Origin: DATAOG01 sp963753685
GTDB lineage: Bacteria; Pseudomonadota; Alphaproteobacteria; Geminicoccales; Geminicoccaceae
Direction of reading: 5' to 3'
Length of the DNA: 64,000 nt
Assembly: GCA_963753685.1 (NCBI GenBank)
Contig: CAVWDE010000020.1
Coordinates: forward strand, 1 to 64,000
Shown here: positions 29,846 to 39,738 of the stretch, piece by piece
Layout: the number at the start of each line of letters is the position of its first letter
Position numbering within the stretch: position 1 is the first letter of the stretch
Program-made: the position numbers and the translations under genes
Notes under the pieces: model-generated
Databases searched by the model: none
What the model saw: the letters and a program-made list of their open reading frames with translations, nothing else
What the model was told of the DNA's origin: nothing

Positions 29846-30032
29846 CGGCAGAAAGCGCCCTCGAACGTGGCGGGACCCGGCGCCGGCCGCGACCGGGCGA
29901 GCGACCGCCGGCCCCGCGACGGCGAGGCATGGCAGCCGGATCGGCGGCCTGTCAACGCCGGCGTGCGGAACGGTTGAGCGCGCGCGCGCGCTGGCCTAGG
30001 TTGCCGCGACCGTCGAGCGCCGGAGCCGCCCC

Positions 30033-33000
30033 TTGCGCCACGCCCCATTCGTCCATCTCCGCGTCCGCTCCTGCTATTCGCTGCTCGAGAGCACCGTGCG
30101 ACTGGAGGAGTTACTCCAGCGTTGCCGTACGGACGCCATGCCCGCAGTCGGGATCACCGATCGCGCCAATCTGTTCGATGCCCTGACGGTCGGCCAGGAG
30201 GCGGCCAAGGCGGGCGTGCAGCCGCTGGTCGGCTGCCTGCTGCCGCTGCAGAGCGCCGACCCGGCGGGCGCCAACGGCAAACCCGCCGCCCCCGCCCTGC
30301 TGCCCGTCCTGGTCCAGAACGAGGCGGGCTACCAGAACCTGCTGCGGCTGCTCAGCCGGGCGTATCTCGGCGGTGCGGCGGGCAGCGCACCGGAGGTCCA
30401 GCTCGACGACCTGGAGGGTGCGACGGGCGGCCTGATCGCGCTCACCGGCGGCCCCGAGGGCCCGGTCGGCAGGGCGCTGCTGCACGGCAATCGCGGCCTT
30501 GCCGAGGCCCTGCTCGAGCGGCTGGCGGCCCTCTTTCCAGGCCGGCTCTACGTCGAGCTGATGCGCCATGGCCTCGCGGCCGAGGAGGCGATCGAGCCCG
30601 CTCTGATCGAACTCGCGCTCGGCCGCGATCTGCCGCTGGTCGCGACCAACGACGTCCATTTCATCGACGACACCGACTACGAAGCGCACGACGTCCTCTT
30701 GTGCATCGCGGACGGTGCTCAGGTCGGGCAGGAGCAGCGCCGCCGGCTGACGCCCGAGCACCGCCTCAAGACCGCGGCCGAGATGCTGGAGCTGTTCAGC
30801 GATCTCCCCGAGGCTACGGCCAACACGCTGGTGATCGCGCAACGCTGCAGCTTCATGGTGCCGACCCGGGCGCCGATCCTGCCCAACTTTCCCACAACGA
30901 CCGCGCGGGACGAGACCACCGAGCTTCGCGTCCAGGCCGAAGCCGGGCTCGCCGAGCGGCTCGCCGACTACTGCATGCCGGAAGGCGAATTCGATGCGTT
31001 CGCAGCACCTTATCGTGAACGCCTGCAGTACGAATTGAACGTCATCATCGGCATGAAGTACGAGGGCTATTTTCTGATCGTCGCCGACTTCATCCGTTGG
31101 GCGAAGGCGCAGGGCATCCCGGTCGGCCCGGGGCGCGGCTCGGGCGCCGGCTCGGTGGTCGCCTGGTCGCTCGCGATCACCGATCTCGATCCGCTCCGCT
31201 TCGGCCTGCTGTTCGAGCGCTTTCTCAACCCCGAGCGGGTGTCGATGCCGGACTTCGACGTCGATTTCTGCCAGGACCGGCGCGACGAGGTGATCCGCTA
31301 CGTGCGCGCGAAGTACGGCGAGGACCGGGTCGCCGCGATCATCACTTTCGGCAAGCTGCAGGCGCGTGCCGTGCTGCGCGACGTCGGCCGGGCGCTCGGC
31401 ATGCCCTATGGCCAGGTCGACCGGGTCGCCAAGCTGGTGCCGTTCAACCCGGCCCATCCGCCGACCCTCGAGCAGGCGCTCGAGCTCGAGCCCAGGCTCG
31501 CGGACGCGGCCCGCGAGGACGAGCAGGTCGGCCGCCTGATCGCGATCGCGCAGAAGCTCGAGGGGCTGCCGCGCCACGCCTCGACCCACGCCGCCGGCGT
31601 GGTGATCGGCGACCGGCCGCTCGACGAGCTGGTGCCGCTCTACCGCGATCCGCGCTCCGACATGCCGGTGACGCAATTCAACATGAAGGACGTCGAGAAG
31701 GCGGGCCTGGTCAAGTTCGATTTTCTCGGACTGACGACGCTGACGCTGCTCGTCCTGGCCGAACGCCTGGTCAACGAGCGCGGCACCAAGCTCGAGCTCG
31801 CGGCGCTGCCGCTCGACGATCCGGCGGTCTTCGAGCTTCTGGGCCGGGGCGAGACCGCCGGCGTGTTCCAGCTGGAATCCGGCGGCATGCGCGATGCGCT
31901 GCGCAAGCTCAAGCCGGACAGCTTCGACGACATCATCGCCATGAACGCGCTCTATCGGCCGGGGCCGATGGACAACATCCCGCGCTACATCAACTGCAAG
32001 CATGGCGTCGAGCAGCCCGAATACCTGCACCCGCTGCTCGAGCCGATCCTCAAGGAGACCTACGGCGTCATCATCTACCAGGAGCAGGTGATGCAGATCG
32101 CCCGCGAGCTCGCGGGCTATTCGCTCGGCGGCGCCGACCTTCTGCGCCGCGCCATGGGCAAGAAGATCAAGTCCGAGATGGACGCCCAGCGCGAGACCTT
32201 CATCGAGGGCGCGATCGCGCGCGGCGTATCGCAGAAGCTCGCGACCGCGATCTTCGAGCAGGTCGCCAAGTTCGCCTCCTACGGCTTCCCCAAGGCGCAC
32301 GCCACCGCCTACGCGCTGCTCGCCTATCAGACCGCGTACCTCAAGGCCAACCACCCGCTCGAGTTCTTCGCCGCGGCCATGACCATGGACCGGGCCAATC
32401 AGGACCGCCTGAACGTCTATCGCCAGGAGATCGCCAAGGCCGGGATCGCGCTCCTGCCGCCCGACGTCAACCATGGCGATGCCAATTTCACGGTCGAGGA
32501 CCGGCCGGAGGGTGCGGCGATCCGCTACGCGCTGGCCGCGATCCGGGGCGTCGGCGTGCAGGCGGTCGAGGCGCTGGTCGCCGAGCGGGCCCAGAACGGC
32601 CGGTTCGAGGACCTGTTCGACCTCGCCGCCCGGGCCGGCGGCAAGCTCCTGAACCGCCGCCTGCTGGAGGCGCTGATCAAGGCCGGCGCGCTCGATGCCC
32701 TGCACCCCAACCGGCAGGAGGCGCTGGCCGGGATCGATCTGGCCCTGCGCTATGGGGCGGCGCACGCCGAGCAGGCGGCGAGCGATCAGGTGAGCCTGTT
32801 TGGCAGCCTCCTCGAGCAGCCCCAGCTGCCCAGGCCGCGCCTGCCGGAGGCCCCGGACCTGCCGCAGCTCGAGCGTCTGCAGCAGGAGTTCGAGGCGCTC
32901 GGCTGCTACCTTACGGCGCACCCGCTCGAGGGCTATCGGGCGAGCCTTGCCAAGCTCGGGGTCACGCCATCGGACCAGCTGGCGCTGTGCGGGGGCCTGC

Positions 33001-33485
33001 GGGTCAAGCTCGCGGGCGTCGTGCTCGGCAAGCAGGAGCGCTCAACCGCCCGCTCGCGCTTTGCCTTCGTCCAGCTGTCCGATGCCAGCGGCGTGTTCGA
33101 GGTGACCCTGTTCGCCGAGCAGCTGGCCGACGCGCGCGCGCTGTTCGAGACCAACCAGCCGCTGCTGATCGAAGGCGACGTCCGCATCGACGGCGACGCG
33201 ATCAAGGTGCTGGCGTCGTCGGTCGCGGCGCTCGACGCGGCACTCGCCAACGGCGGCCGGCGGCTCGAGAGCCAGATCGAGATCCGGCTCACCGATGCGG
33301 GTGCGGCCGCCGGGCTTGCCGACCTGCTCGGGCCGCACGGCGACGGCAGCGCGCGGGTGCGCTTCGTCCTGCCGCTCGATGCCGAGGAGGTCGCGATCGA
33401 GCTCGACGATGGCCACCGGCTCGCGCTCGCCCGGCGGATCGACCTCGAGCGCCGCGCCGGCGTGCTCAGCGTGATCGACCTTTGA
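30033..33485 (+). CDS. dnaE: DNA polymerase III subunit alpha
   Basis: Catalytic subunit of the replicative polymerase; 1150 aa. Order: PHP domain (about 1-270), polymerase palm with catalytic aspartates in PDFDVDFCQDRRDEVIRY, GPGRGSGAGSVVAW and RALGMPYGQVDRVAKL, fingers (HASTHAAGVVIGD), helix-hairpin-helix, and a C-terminal OB fold. The start is TTG 30033, with GGAG seven bases upstream; no ATG fits. The first PHP metal motif reads VHLRVRSCYSLLES, with Arg where homologues such as E. coli have His, so metal binding there is probably lost; that domain is already inactive in E. coli. The clamp-binding segment is probably QVSLFG. Confidence 0.97.
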   Translation: MRHAPFVHLRVRSCYSLLESTVRLEELLQRCRTDAMPAVGITDRANLFDALTVGQEAAKAGVQPLVGCLLPLQSADPAGANGKPAAPALLPVLVQNEAGYQNLLRLLSRAYLGGAAGSAPEVQLDDLEGATGGLIALTGGPEGPVGRALLHGNRGLAEALLERLAALFPGRLYVELMRHGLAAEEAIEPALIELALGRDLPLVATNDVHFIDDTDYEAHDVLLCIADGAQVGQEQRRRLTPEHRLKTAAEMLELFSDLPEATANTLVIAQRCSFMVPTRAPILPNFPTTTARDETTELRVQAEAGLAERLADYCMPEGEFDAFAAPYRERLQYELNVIIGMKYEGYFLIVADFIRWAKAQGIPVGPGRGSGAGSVVAWSLAITDLDPLRFGLLFERFLNPERVSMPDFDVDFCQDRRDEVIRYVRAKYGEDRVAAIITFGKLQARAVLRDVGRALGMPYGQVDRVAKLVPFNPAHPPTLEQALELEPRLADAAREDEQVGRLIAIAQKLEGLPRHASTHAAGVVIGDRPLDELVPLYRDPRSDMPVTQFNMKDVEKAGLVKFDFLGLTTLTLLVLAERLVNERGTKLELAALPLDDPAVFELLGRGETAGVFQLESGGMRDALRKLKPDSFDDIIAMNALYRPGPMDNIPRYINCKHGVEQPEYLHPLLEPILKETYGVIIYQEQVMQIARELAGYSLGGADLLRRAMGKKIKSEMDAQRETFIEGAIARGVSQKLATAIFEQVAKFASYGFPKAHATAYALLAYQTAYLKANHPLEFFAAAMTMDRANQDRLNVYRQEIAKAGIALLPPDVNHGDANFTVEDRPEGAAIRYALAAIRGVGVQAVEALVAERAQNGRFEDLFDLAARAGGKLLNRRLLEALIKAGALDALHPNRQEALAGIDLALRYGAAHAEQAASDQVSLFGSLLEQPQLPRPRLPEAPDLPQLERLQQEFEALGCYLTAHPLEGYRASLAKLGVTPSDQLALCGGLRVKLAGVVLGKQERSTARSRFAFVQLSDASGVFEVTLFAEQLADARALFETNQPLLIEGDVRIDGDAIKVLASSVAALDAALANGGRRLESQIEIRLTDAGAAAGLADLLGPHGDGSARVRFVLPLDAEEVAIELDDGHRLALARRIDLERRAGVLSVIDL

Positions 33486-33497
33486 TCCTCGCCAGGC

Positions 33498-33526
33498 TTG
33501 CCAAAGCGCCTCGCAATCACTACTAA
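33498..33526 (+). promoter_or_regulatory. Candidate promoter of rpsB-tsf
   Basis: TTGCCA (33498-33503) and TACTAA (33521-33526) are separated by 17 nt. They lie 13 bp past the dnaE stop and about 110 bp before the rpsB ATG, leaving a leader long enough for the known type of S2 autoregulation. No leader structure was confirmed. Confidence 0.45.
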
Positions 33527-33637
33527 CCAGGCCATCTCTCACGCGGGTCGCGAGGTCGGCAGACAGGCCGGCCGCGTGTTCCGGTGTCCGAAGAGGACTC
33601 GACCCGCGGCGGCCAACCGGAGCTTGGAAGCAATCTC

Positions 33638-34537
33638 ATGGCGATCCCGACCTTCACCATGCGCCAGCTGCTCGAGGCTGGCGTGCATTTCGGCCACCAG
33701 ACGCGGCGCTGGAACCCCAAGATGGCGCCGTATCTGTTCGGTGTGCGCAACGGCGTGCACATCATCGACCTGACCCAGACCGTGCCCCTGCTCTATCGGG
33801 CGCTGGTCGCGACCCGCGACGTCGCCGCGGCCGGCGGCCGGATCCTGTTCGTCGGCACCAAGCGCCAGGCGCAGGAGCCGGTGACCCGGGCGGCCAAGCG
33901 CTCGGGCCAGTACTACGTCAACCACCGCTGGCTCGGCGGCATGTTGACCAACTGGAAGACCATCTCGCAGTCGATCCGCCGCCTGCGCGAGCTCGAGGGC
34001 AGGCTCGCCGAAGGCACGGTCGGCCTGACCAAGAAGGAGACCCTGCAGCTCACCCGCGAGCGCGACAAGCTCGAGCGGGCGCTCGGCGGCATCAAGGACA
34101 TGGGCGGCCTGCCCGACCTGATCTTCGCGATCGACACCAACAAGGAGGCGATCGCGATCGCCGAGGCGAGGGTGCTCGGCATCCCGGTGGTCGCCGTGGT
34201 CGACAGCAACTCGGCCCCGGAGGGGATCGCCTATCCGGTGCCCGGCAACGACGACGCCTCGCGCGCGATCAACCTCTATTGCGATCTGATGGTCGGCGCG
34301 GTGCTCGACGGCATCCAGGCCGAGATGACCGCCTCCGGGGCCGATCTCGGCGAAATCGAGACCCTGCCCGAGGTGCTGGAGGTCGATGGCGGCGATCATG
34401 CGGACGCCGATTTCAGCGAGGCGGCCGCAGAGGCGCCCACGAACGGCGACGGCCGTGACGCGGAGCCGGTCCCGACGCCGGCCGCCGGGGGCGTCGAAGG
34501 TCCGGAACCGGAGCAACCGTCGCCGAGCGGTTCCTGA
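33638..34537 (+). CDS. rpsB: 30S ribosomal protein S2
   Basis: Small-subunit protein needed for S1 docking; 299 aa. Core signatures are FTMRQLLEAGVHFGHQTRRWNPKM, YYVNHRWLGGMLTNWKTI and DTNKEAIAIAEARVLGIPVVAVVDSN. The core ends near residue 235. A tail of about 60 residues, acidic and rich in Ala, Pro and Gly (VLEVDGGDHADADF onward), extends it beyond the E. coli length of about 240; alphaproteobacterial S2 often has such tails. ATG 33638 is chosen because MAIPTFTMRQLL is the family start. tsf follows. Confidence 0.97.
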   Translation: MAIPTFTMRQLLEAGVHFGHQTRRWNPKMAPYLFGVRNGVHIIDLTQTVPLLYRALVATRDVAAAGGRILFVGTKRQAQEPVTRAAKRSGQYYVNHRWLGGMLTNWKTISQSIRRLRELEGRLAEGTVGLTKKETLQLTRERDKLERALGGIKDMGGLPDLIFAIDTNKEAIAIAEARVLGIPVVAVVDSNSAPEGIAYPVPGNDDASRAINLYCDLMVGAVLDGIQAEMTASGADLGEIETLPEVLEVDGGDHADADFSEAAAEAPTNGDGRDAEPVPTPAAGGVEGPEPEQPSPSGS

Positions 34538-34603
34538 CCGACCGCGCGAGCGGCGGTCGGCGACCGATCCGGACGCGATTTTAGCAAGCGAGTGGCAGAT
34601 CCG

Positions 34604-35530
34604 ATGGCAGCAATCACCGCAGCTCTCGTCAAGCAACTGCGCGACCAGACCGGCGCCGGCATGATGGACTGCAAGGCGGCGCTGACCGAGACCGAGGGCG
34701 ACCTCGAGAGCGCGACCGACTGGCTGCGCAAGAAGGGCCTGGCGGCGGCCGCCAAGAAGGCCGGCCGGCTGACCTCCGACGGCCTGATCGGGGTCCACAT
34801 CGAGGCCCGCCGCGGTGCCATGGTCGAGATCAACTCGGAGACCGACTTCGTCGCCCGCACCGAGACCTTCCAGAGCCTGGTCCGGACGGTCGCCGGGCTG
34901 GCGCTGAGCGCCGGCGGCGATCTGGACGCACTGCTGCAGCTGACGGTGCCGGGCACCGGCCGGACCGTCGCCGCCGAGATCGCGCAGGCGATCGCGGTGA
35001 TCGGCGAGAACATCAACCTGCGGCGCAGCGCCCTGCTCGAGGTCGACCAGGGGGTGATCGGCTCCTATGTCCATGGCGCGCTGGTGCCCGGGCTCGGCAA
35101 GATCGGGGTCCTGGTTGCCCTGCGTTCGGCCGGCGAGGCCGAGCAGCTCGCCGCCTTGGGCAAGCAGCTCGCGATGCACATCGCCGCGGCGCGCCCCCAG
35201 GCCGTGAGCGCCGACCGGCTCGACCCCAGCCTGGTCGCGCGCGAGCGCGCGATCTACGCCGAGCAGGCGCGCGCCAGCGGCAAGCCGGACGCCATCATCG
35301 ACAAGATCGTCGATGGCCGGATGCGCAAGTATTACGAGGAGGTAGCACTGCTCGAGCAGCCGTTCGTGATCGATCCCGACCTCAAGGTCAAAGACGCGGT
35401 CGACCGGCTGGCCGAAACCCTCGGCAGCTCGGTCGTGGTCACCGGTTTCGTCCGCTTTGCCCTGGGCGAGGGGCTGGCGCCGAAGCCGTCCAACCTCGCG
35501 GACGAGGTCGCGCAGCTGGCCGGCGCCTGA
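34604..35530 (+). CDS. tsf: Elongation factor Ts
   Basis: Nucleotide exchange factor for EF-Tu; 308 aa. The N-terminal UBA-like domain carries LRDQTGAGMMDCKAALTE, and the core contains VEINSETDFVARTETF, both diagnostic. It ends GLAPKPSNLADEVAQLAGA. ATG 34604 gives MAAITAALVKQLR as in homologues; the in-frame GTG at 34592 would add four residues. It follows rpsB by 66 bp, the universal rpsB-tsf pair. Confidence 0.97.
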   Translation: MAAITAALVKQLRDQTGAGMMDCKAALTETEGDLESATDWLRKKGLAAAAKKAGRLTSDGLIGVHIEARRGAMVEINSETDFVARTETFQSLVRTVAGLALSAGGDLDALLQLTVPGTGRTVAAEIAQAIAVIGENINLRRSALLEVDQGVIGSYVHGALVPGLGKIGVLVALRSAGEAEQLAALGKQLAMHIAAARPQAVSADRLDPSLVARERAIYAEQARASGKPDAIIDKIVDGRMRKYYEEVALLEQPFVIDPDLKVKDAVDRLAETLGSSVVVTGFVRFALGEGLAPKPSNLADEVAQLAGA

Positions 35531-35627
35531 GGTGCGGGCAGTGGCGGACCCGGCATCGCCGCCGCTCCCGGCCCGCTCTTAACGTCGCCCTAACCGCGCC
35601 CGCGTAGCACGAGGCTGATCAGCGCCG

Positions 35628-36389
35628 ATGACCGAGGTGACCGAGCCACTGCCGCGATTTCGCCGGGTGCTCCTCAAGATGTCGGGGGAGGCGCTGATGG
35701 GCGATCGCGGCTTCGGTCACGATCCCTTGACGCTCGGGCGCCTCGCCGAGGAAGTGCAGAGCGTGCACGCGCGCGGGGTCGAGCAGTGCCTGGTGATCGG
35801 CGGCGGCAACATGGTGCGCGGCGAGCAGTATGTCGCCAACGGCATCGAGCGCACGACCGGCGACTACATGGGCATGCTGGCGACCGTGATCAACGCGCTC
35901 GCGGTGCAGAGCGTGCTCGAGCAGTCCGGGCTGCAGACCCGGGTGCTCTCCGCGATCCCGATGGCTTCGGTCTGCGAGCCCTACATCCGCCGCCGCGCGA
36001 TCCGGCACATGGAGAAGGGGCGGGTCGTGATCTGCGCCGCCGGCACCGGCAACCCGTTCTTCACGACCGACACCGCGGCGGCGTTGCGCGCCGCCGAGCT
36101 GGGCTGCGACGTCCTGCTCAAGGGCACCAAGGTCGACGGGGTCTACTCGGCCGATCCGATGCGCGATCAGAGCGCGGTGCGGTTCGACCGGCTGACCTAC
36201 CACGAGGTCCTGGCGAGGGACCTCAAGGTGATGGACGCGCCGGCGATCTCGCTCGCGCGCGAGAGTGCCATTCCGATCATCGTGTTCTCCCTGCGTACGC
36301 CGGGCGCGCTGCTCCGCGTCTTGCGCGGCGACGGCCCGCATACCATGATCACCGAGGAGGCGCCGAGGACCGGGGAGGGTAGGTCATGA
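35628..36389 (+). CDS. pyrH: Uridylate (UMP) kinase
   Basis: Bacterial-type UMP kinase of the amino-acid-kinase fold, supplying UDP for nucleotides and cell-wall precursors; 253 aa. RVLLKMSGEALMGDRGFG at the N-terminus, VIGGGNMVRGEQY, ERTTGDYMGMLATVINALAVQ and LLKGTKVDGVYSADP are typical. It overlaps frr by four bases (ATGA). The 97-bp gap after tsf has no obvious promoter. Confidence 0.97.
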   Translation: MTEVTEPLPRFRRVLLKMSGEALMGDRGFGHDPLTLGRLAEEVQSVHARGVEQCLVIGGGNMVRGEQYVANGIERTTGDYMGMLATVINALAVQSVLEQSGLQTRVLSAIPMASVCEPYIRRRAIRHMEKGRVVICAAGTGNPFFTTDTAAALRAAELGCDVLLKGTKVDGVYSADPMRDQSAVRFDRLTYHEVLARDLKVMDAPAISLARESAIPIIVFSLRTPGALLRVLRGDGPHTMITEEAPRTGEGRS

Positions 36390-36943
36390 GCGGATTCGAC
36401 ATGGCTGATCTCAGGAAGCGCATGAACGGCGCCGTGGAAGTGCTGCGCAAGGAGTTCGCTGGCCTGCGCACCGGGCGCGCCTCGGCCAGCCTCCTGGAGC
36501 CGATCTCGGTTCCGGCCTACGGCGGCGAGATGCCGCTCAACCAGGTCGCCACGATCGGCGTGCCCGAGCCGCGCCTGCTGTCGGTCCAGGTCTGGGATAG
36601 GGGGCTGGTTAAGGCGGTCGAGAAGGCGATCCGGATCTCCGACCTCGGCCTCAACCCGGCGGTCGAGGGCGCGGTGATCCGGGTGCCGATCCCCGAACTC
36701 AGCCAGGAGCGGCGCGCCGAGCTGGCCAAGGTTGCGGCGCGCTACGCCGAGGCTGCCAGGGTCGCGGTGCGCAACGTGCGCCGCGACGGCATGGAGCAGC
36801 TCAAGCGCCAGGAGAAGGACAGCGAGATTTCCCAGGACGAGCATCACAAGGTAGCCCACCAGCTGCAGGAGCTGACCGACAGTGAGATCAAACAGATCAA
36901 CGACATGCTGGCGACGAAAGAATCCGAGATCATGACCATCTGA
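36386..36943 (+). CDS. frr: Ribosome recycling factor
   Basis: Splits post-termination ribosomes with EF-G; 185 aa, normal. The two-domain pattern is clear: DLRKRMNGAVEVLRKEFAGLRTGRAS at the N-terminus, then the hinge and the small domain with PLNQVATIGVPEPRLLSVQVWD, and the long C-terminal helix RRDGMEQLKRQEKDSEISQDEH. Its ATG lies within the pyrH stop region (ATGA), so the two are coupled. uppS starts 7 bp after the stop. Confidence 0.97.
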   Translation: MSGFDMADLRKRMNGAVEVLRKEFAGLRTGRASASLLEPISVPAYGGEMPLNQVATIGVPEPRLLSVQVWDRGLVKAVEKAIRISDLGLNPAVEGAVIRVPIPELSQERRAELAKVAARYAEAARVAVRNVRRDGMEQLKRQEKDSEISQDEHHKVAHQLQELTDSEIKQINDMLATKESEIMTI

Positions 36944-36950
36944 GCCGACG

Positions 36951-37718
36951 ATGCCTTCGCGCCCATCGATCGAACCGCTGACCGCGGGGCCGTCGCCCGG
37001 GACCGCCGCGACCGATCGCGAGCTCACCCACGTCGCGATCATCATGGACGGCAACCGGCGCTGGGCCCGGTTGCGGGGCATGCCGCCGGTGTTCGGCCAT
37101 CAGCGCGGCGCCGAAGCGGTCCGCCGGACGGTGGAAGGCTGCCGCGATCGCAAGATCGGTTATCTGACCCTGTTCGCGTTCTCCTCGGAGAATTGGCGGC
37201 GGCCGGCGAACGAGGTCAACGAGCTGATGAATCTCCTGCGCTTCTACCTGCGCCGCGAGATCAACGAACTGGCGCGCAGCGGCGTGCGCCTGCGCTTCCT
37301 GGGCGAGCGCCACCTGATGGCCAGCGACATCGCCGACATGATGGCCGAGGCCGAGCAGCGCACCCAGCACAACGCCGCCTTGACGCTCACCATCGCGCTC
37401 AACTACGGCAGCCGGCGCGAGATCGCCCAGGCCGCCCGTCAGATCGCCGAGCGGGCGGTGGCCGGCGCGCTGCAGTGCGAGGCGATCGACGAGGACCTGT
37501 TCGGCCAGACCCTGAACACCCTTGGCCTGCCGGATCCGGATCTTTTGATCCGGACCAGCGGCGAGCAGCGCCTGTCCAATTTCATGCTCTGGCAGATGGC
37601 GTACACCGAGCTCGTGTTCCTGCCGGTGCATTGGCCGGAGTTCGATCAGCATCATCTGGGGGAAGCGATCGCCGAGTTCCGGCGGCGCGAGCGCCGCTAC
37701 GGGGCCTCCGGTGGCTGA
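36951..37718 (+). CDS. uppS: Undecaprenyl diphosphate synthase
   Basis: cis-Prenyltransferase that builds the C55 carrier lipid for peptidoglycan and LPS; 255 aa. The catalytic Asp is in HVAIIMDGNRRWARLRG, followed by GHQRGAEAV, TLFAFSSENWRRP and the substrate-binding LLIRTSGEQRLSNFMLWQ. A roughly 25-residue N-terminal extension rich in Ser and Pro precedes the core. The stop overlaps the cdsA GTG start, matching the conserved frr-uppS-cdsA-dxr order. Confidence 0.96.
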   Translation: MPSRPSIEPLTAGPSPGTAATDRELTHVAIIMDGNRRWARLRGMPPVFGHQRGAEAVRRTVEGCRDRKIGYLTLFAFSSENWRRPANEVNELMNLLRFYLRREINELARSGVRLRFLGERHLMASDIADMMAEAEQRTQHNAALTLTIALNYGSRREIAQAARQIAERAVAGALQCEAIDEDLFGQTLNTLGLPDPDLLIRTSGEQRLSNFMLWQMAYTELVFLPVHWPEFDQHHLGEAIAEFRRRERRYGASGG

Positions 37719-38536
37719 GCGCGATCCGGCGTTCCGGCTGCGCGTCCTCTCGGCCCTGGCGCTGCTCCCGGTCGCGCTCGTGGTGGTCGTGCTCGGCGGC
37801 TGGAGCTTTGCCGCCTGCATCGCTTTGATGGTCGGCCTGATGGCCCGGGAATGGGCCGGACTCTGTGGCCGCCGCTTCGGTCGGCCGAGCGGTCGGGTGG
37901 CCGGCGGTGCGGTGCTGCTGGTCGGCGCGAGCGCGGTCCTGCTGATCGCCGCCGGCCGGCCGGAGGCGGCCCTGGTCTGCCTGCTGGGTGGGGCGCTGGT
38001 CGCCGGGGTGGTCGCCTGGGCGGTCGGCGGCCCACCGCTGTGGATCAGCTTCGGGGTCGGCTATCTCGGTCTGCCGGGCCTCGCGTTGATCTGGCTACGC
38101 TCGGTCCCGGATCTGGGGCTCGGCCTGCTGCTCGCGCTGCTGGTCGTGGTCTGGACGACCGATACCGCGGCTTATGTCGCCGGCCGCAGCCTGGGAGGCC
38201 CGCGCCTCGCGCCGGCGATCAGCCCGAGCAAGACCTGGTCGGGCCTGTGCGGCGGCGTCCTCGGGGCGGCGCTCGCCGGCGCGCTCACCGCCTGGCTGCT
38301 CGGCTCCGGGCGCCTGGCTCAAGGCGCTGGCCTGGGCGCCGTTCTGGCGGGCGTCGCCCAGCTCGGCGACCTGCTCGAAATCGGCGTTCAAGCGCGCGGC
38401 CGGGGTCAAGGACAGCGGCCGCCTGATCCCGGGTCACGGCGGCGTCCTCGACCGGGTCGACGGCCTGCTGCTGGCCGCCCCGGTGCTCGCCGTGCTCGGC
38501 CTGATTGCCGGTCCTGAGAGCCTGCCGTGGCGGTAG
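37711..38536 (+). CDS. cdsA: Phosphatidate cytidylyltransferase (one frame break)
   Basis: Makes CDP-diacylglycerol, the precursor of all membrane phospholipids; about 274 aa, polytopic. It starts at GTG 37711, overlapping uppS. The frame is clean through SPSKTWSGLCGG and QLGDLLE. It then needs removal of one A from AAA at 38378-38380 to continue with SAFKRAAGVKDSGRLIPGHGGVLDRVDGLL, the CdsA signature holding the catalytic aspartates. Without the correction the signature is lost, so sequence error is likely. It overlaps the dxr GTG by 10 bp. Confidence 0.9.
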
Positions 38537-39729
38537 CCTGGTCGACCGAGCCGCGCCGCAGCGTGACCATCCTCGGGGCCACCGGATCGGTCGGCCGGAG
38601 CACGCTCGATCTGATCGGCGGCGCGCCCGAGCGCTACCGGGTCGAGGCGCTGACCGCGCAGCAGAACGTCGATGCGCTGGCAGCACTCGCGGTCAGCCAC
38701 GGCGCCAGGCTCGCGGTGATCGGCGATCCGGCCGGCTATCCTCGCCTGCGGGACGCGCTTGCCGGCACCGGCATTGCGGTCGCCGCCGGCCAGGACGGAC
38801 TGACCGAGGCGGCGGCGCGCCCGGCCGACTGGGTCATGTCGGCGATCGTCGGGGCGGCCGGGCTCGGCCCGACGCTGACCGCCGTGCGCCGCGCCGCCAT
38901 GGTGGCGCTCGCCACCAAAGAGTGCCTGGTGTGCGCCGGCACCCTGCTGATGGCCGAGGTCGAGGCGAGCGGCGCCGTGCTGCTGCCGGTCGATTCCGAG
39001 CACAATGCGATCTTCCAGGCGTTGCGCGGCGAGCCTGTCGAGTGCGTCGAGCGCCTGATCCTGACCGCGTCGGGCGGACCCTTCCGCGGCTGGACGCGCG
39101 CCGAGATGGCGGGCGTGACCCCGAGCCAGGCGGTCGCCCACCCCAATTGGTCCATGGGCGCCAAGATCTCGGTCGACAGCGCGACCATGATGAACAAGGG
39201 CCTGGAGCTGATCGAGGCCCATCATCTGTTTGGCCTCGAGCCGGACCAGATCGAGATCCTGGTTCATCCGGAATCGATCGTGCACAGCCTGGTGGCTTTC
39301 CACGACGGCTCCGTGCTCGCCCAGCTGGGCCGGCCGGACATGCGCATCCCGATCGCCTATACGCTGGGTTGGCCGAACCGGATCAGCGCGCCGACCCCAC
39401 GCCTGGACCTGGCCGCGGTCGCGCGCTTGACCTTCGAGGCGCCGGACCGGGGGTGTTTTCCTGCGCTCGGCCTGGCCAGCCAGGCGCTGCGCGCGGGCGG
39501 CACCGCACCGACCGTGCTGAATGCCGCCAACGAGGTTGCGGTCGGCGCGTTTCTTGCGGGCCGGATCGGCTTTCTCGACATCGTGGCCGTGGTCGAGGCG
39601 GTGCTCGAGGCGTGTGACGGGGTGCGCGCGGAGAGCTTGGACGATATTCTGGCGGTCGACGCGCTGGCGCGCCGGCGCGCCGAGGCACTCGTGGCCGGTG
39701 GGTTCGCGGTGGCGGCCGGCACGGCTTGA
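38527..39729 (+). CDS. dxr: 1-deoxy-D-xylulose 5-phosphate reductoisomerase
   Basis: Second step of the MEP isoprenoid pathway, NADPH-dependent; 400 aa. NADPH motif TILGATGSVGRSTLDLI, VALATKECLVCAG, metal ligands in PVDSEHNAIFQ, catalytic loop LTASGGPFRGW, HPNWSMGAKISVDSATMMNKGLE and VLNAANEVAVGAF are all present. Start GTG 38527 overlaps the end of cdsA. Together with uppS, this places isoprenoid carrier synthesis in the cluster. Confidence 0.97.
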   Translation: MAVAWSTEPRRSVTILGATGSVGRSTLDLIGGAPERYRVEALTAQQNVDALAALAVSHGARLAVIGDPAGYPRLRDALAGTGIAVAAGQDGLTEAAARPADWVMSAIVGAAGLGPTLTAVRRAAMVALATKECLVCAGTLLMAEVEASGAVLLPVDSEHNAIFQALRGEPVECVERLILTASGGPFRGWTRAEMAGVTPSQAVAHPNWSMGAKISVDSATMMNKGLELIEAHHLFGLEPDQIEILVHPESIVHSLVAFHDGSVLAQLGRPDMRIPIAYTLGWPNRISAPTPRLDLAAVARLTFEAPDRGCFPALGLASQALRAGGTAPTVLNAANEVAVGAFLAGRIGFLDIVAVVEAVLEACDGVRAESLDDILAVDALARRRAEALVAGGFAVAAGTA

Positions 39730-39738
39730 GGAACGTTC

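Noticed and set aside
28733..29977. 414-aa plus-strand frame opposite trkH
   Set aside because: His/Asp/Arg/Gly-rich antisense frame; trkH on the minus strand has all filter motifs.
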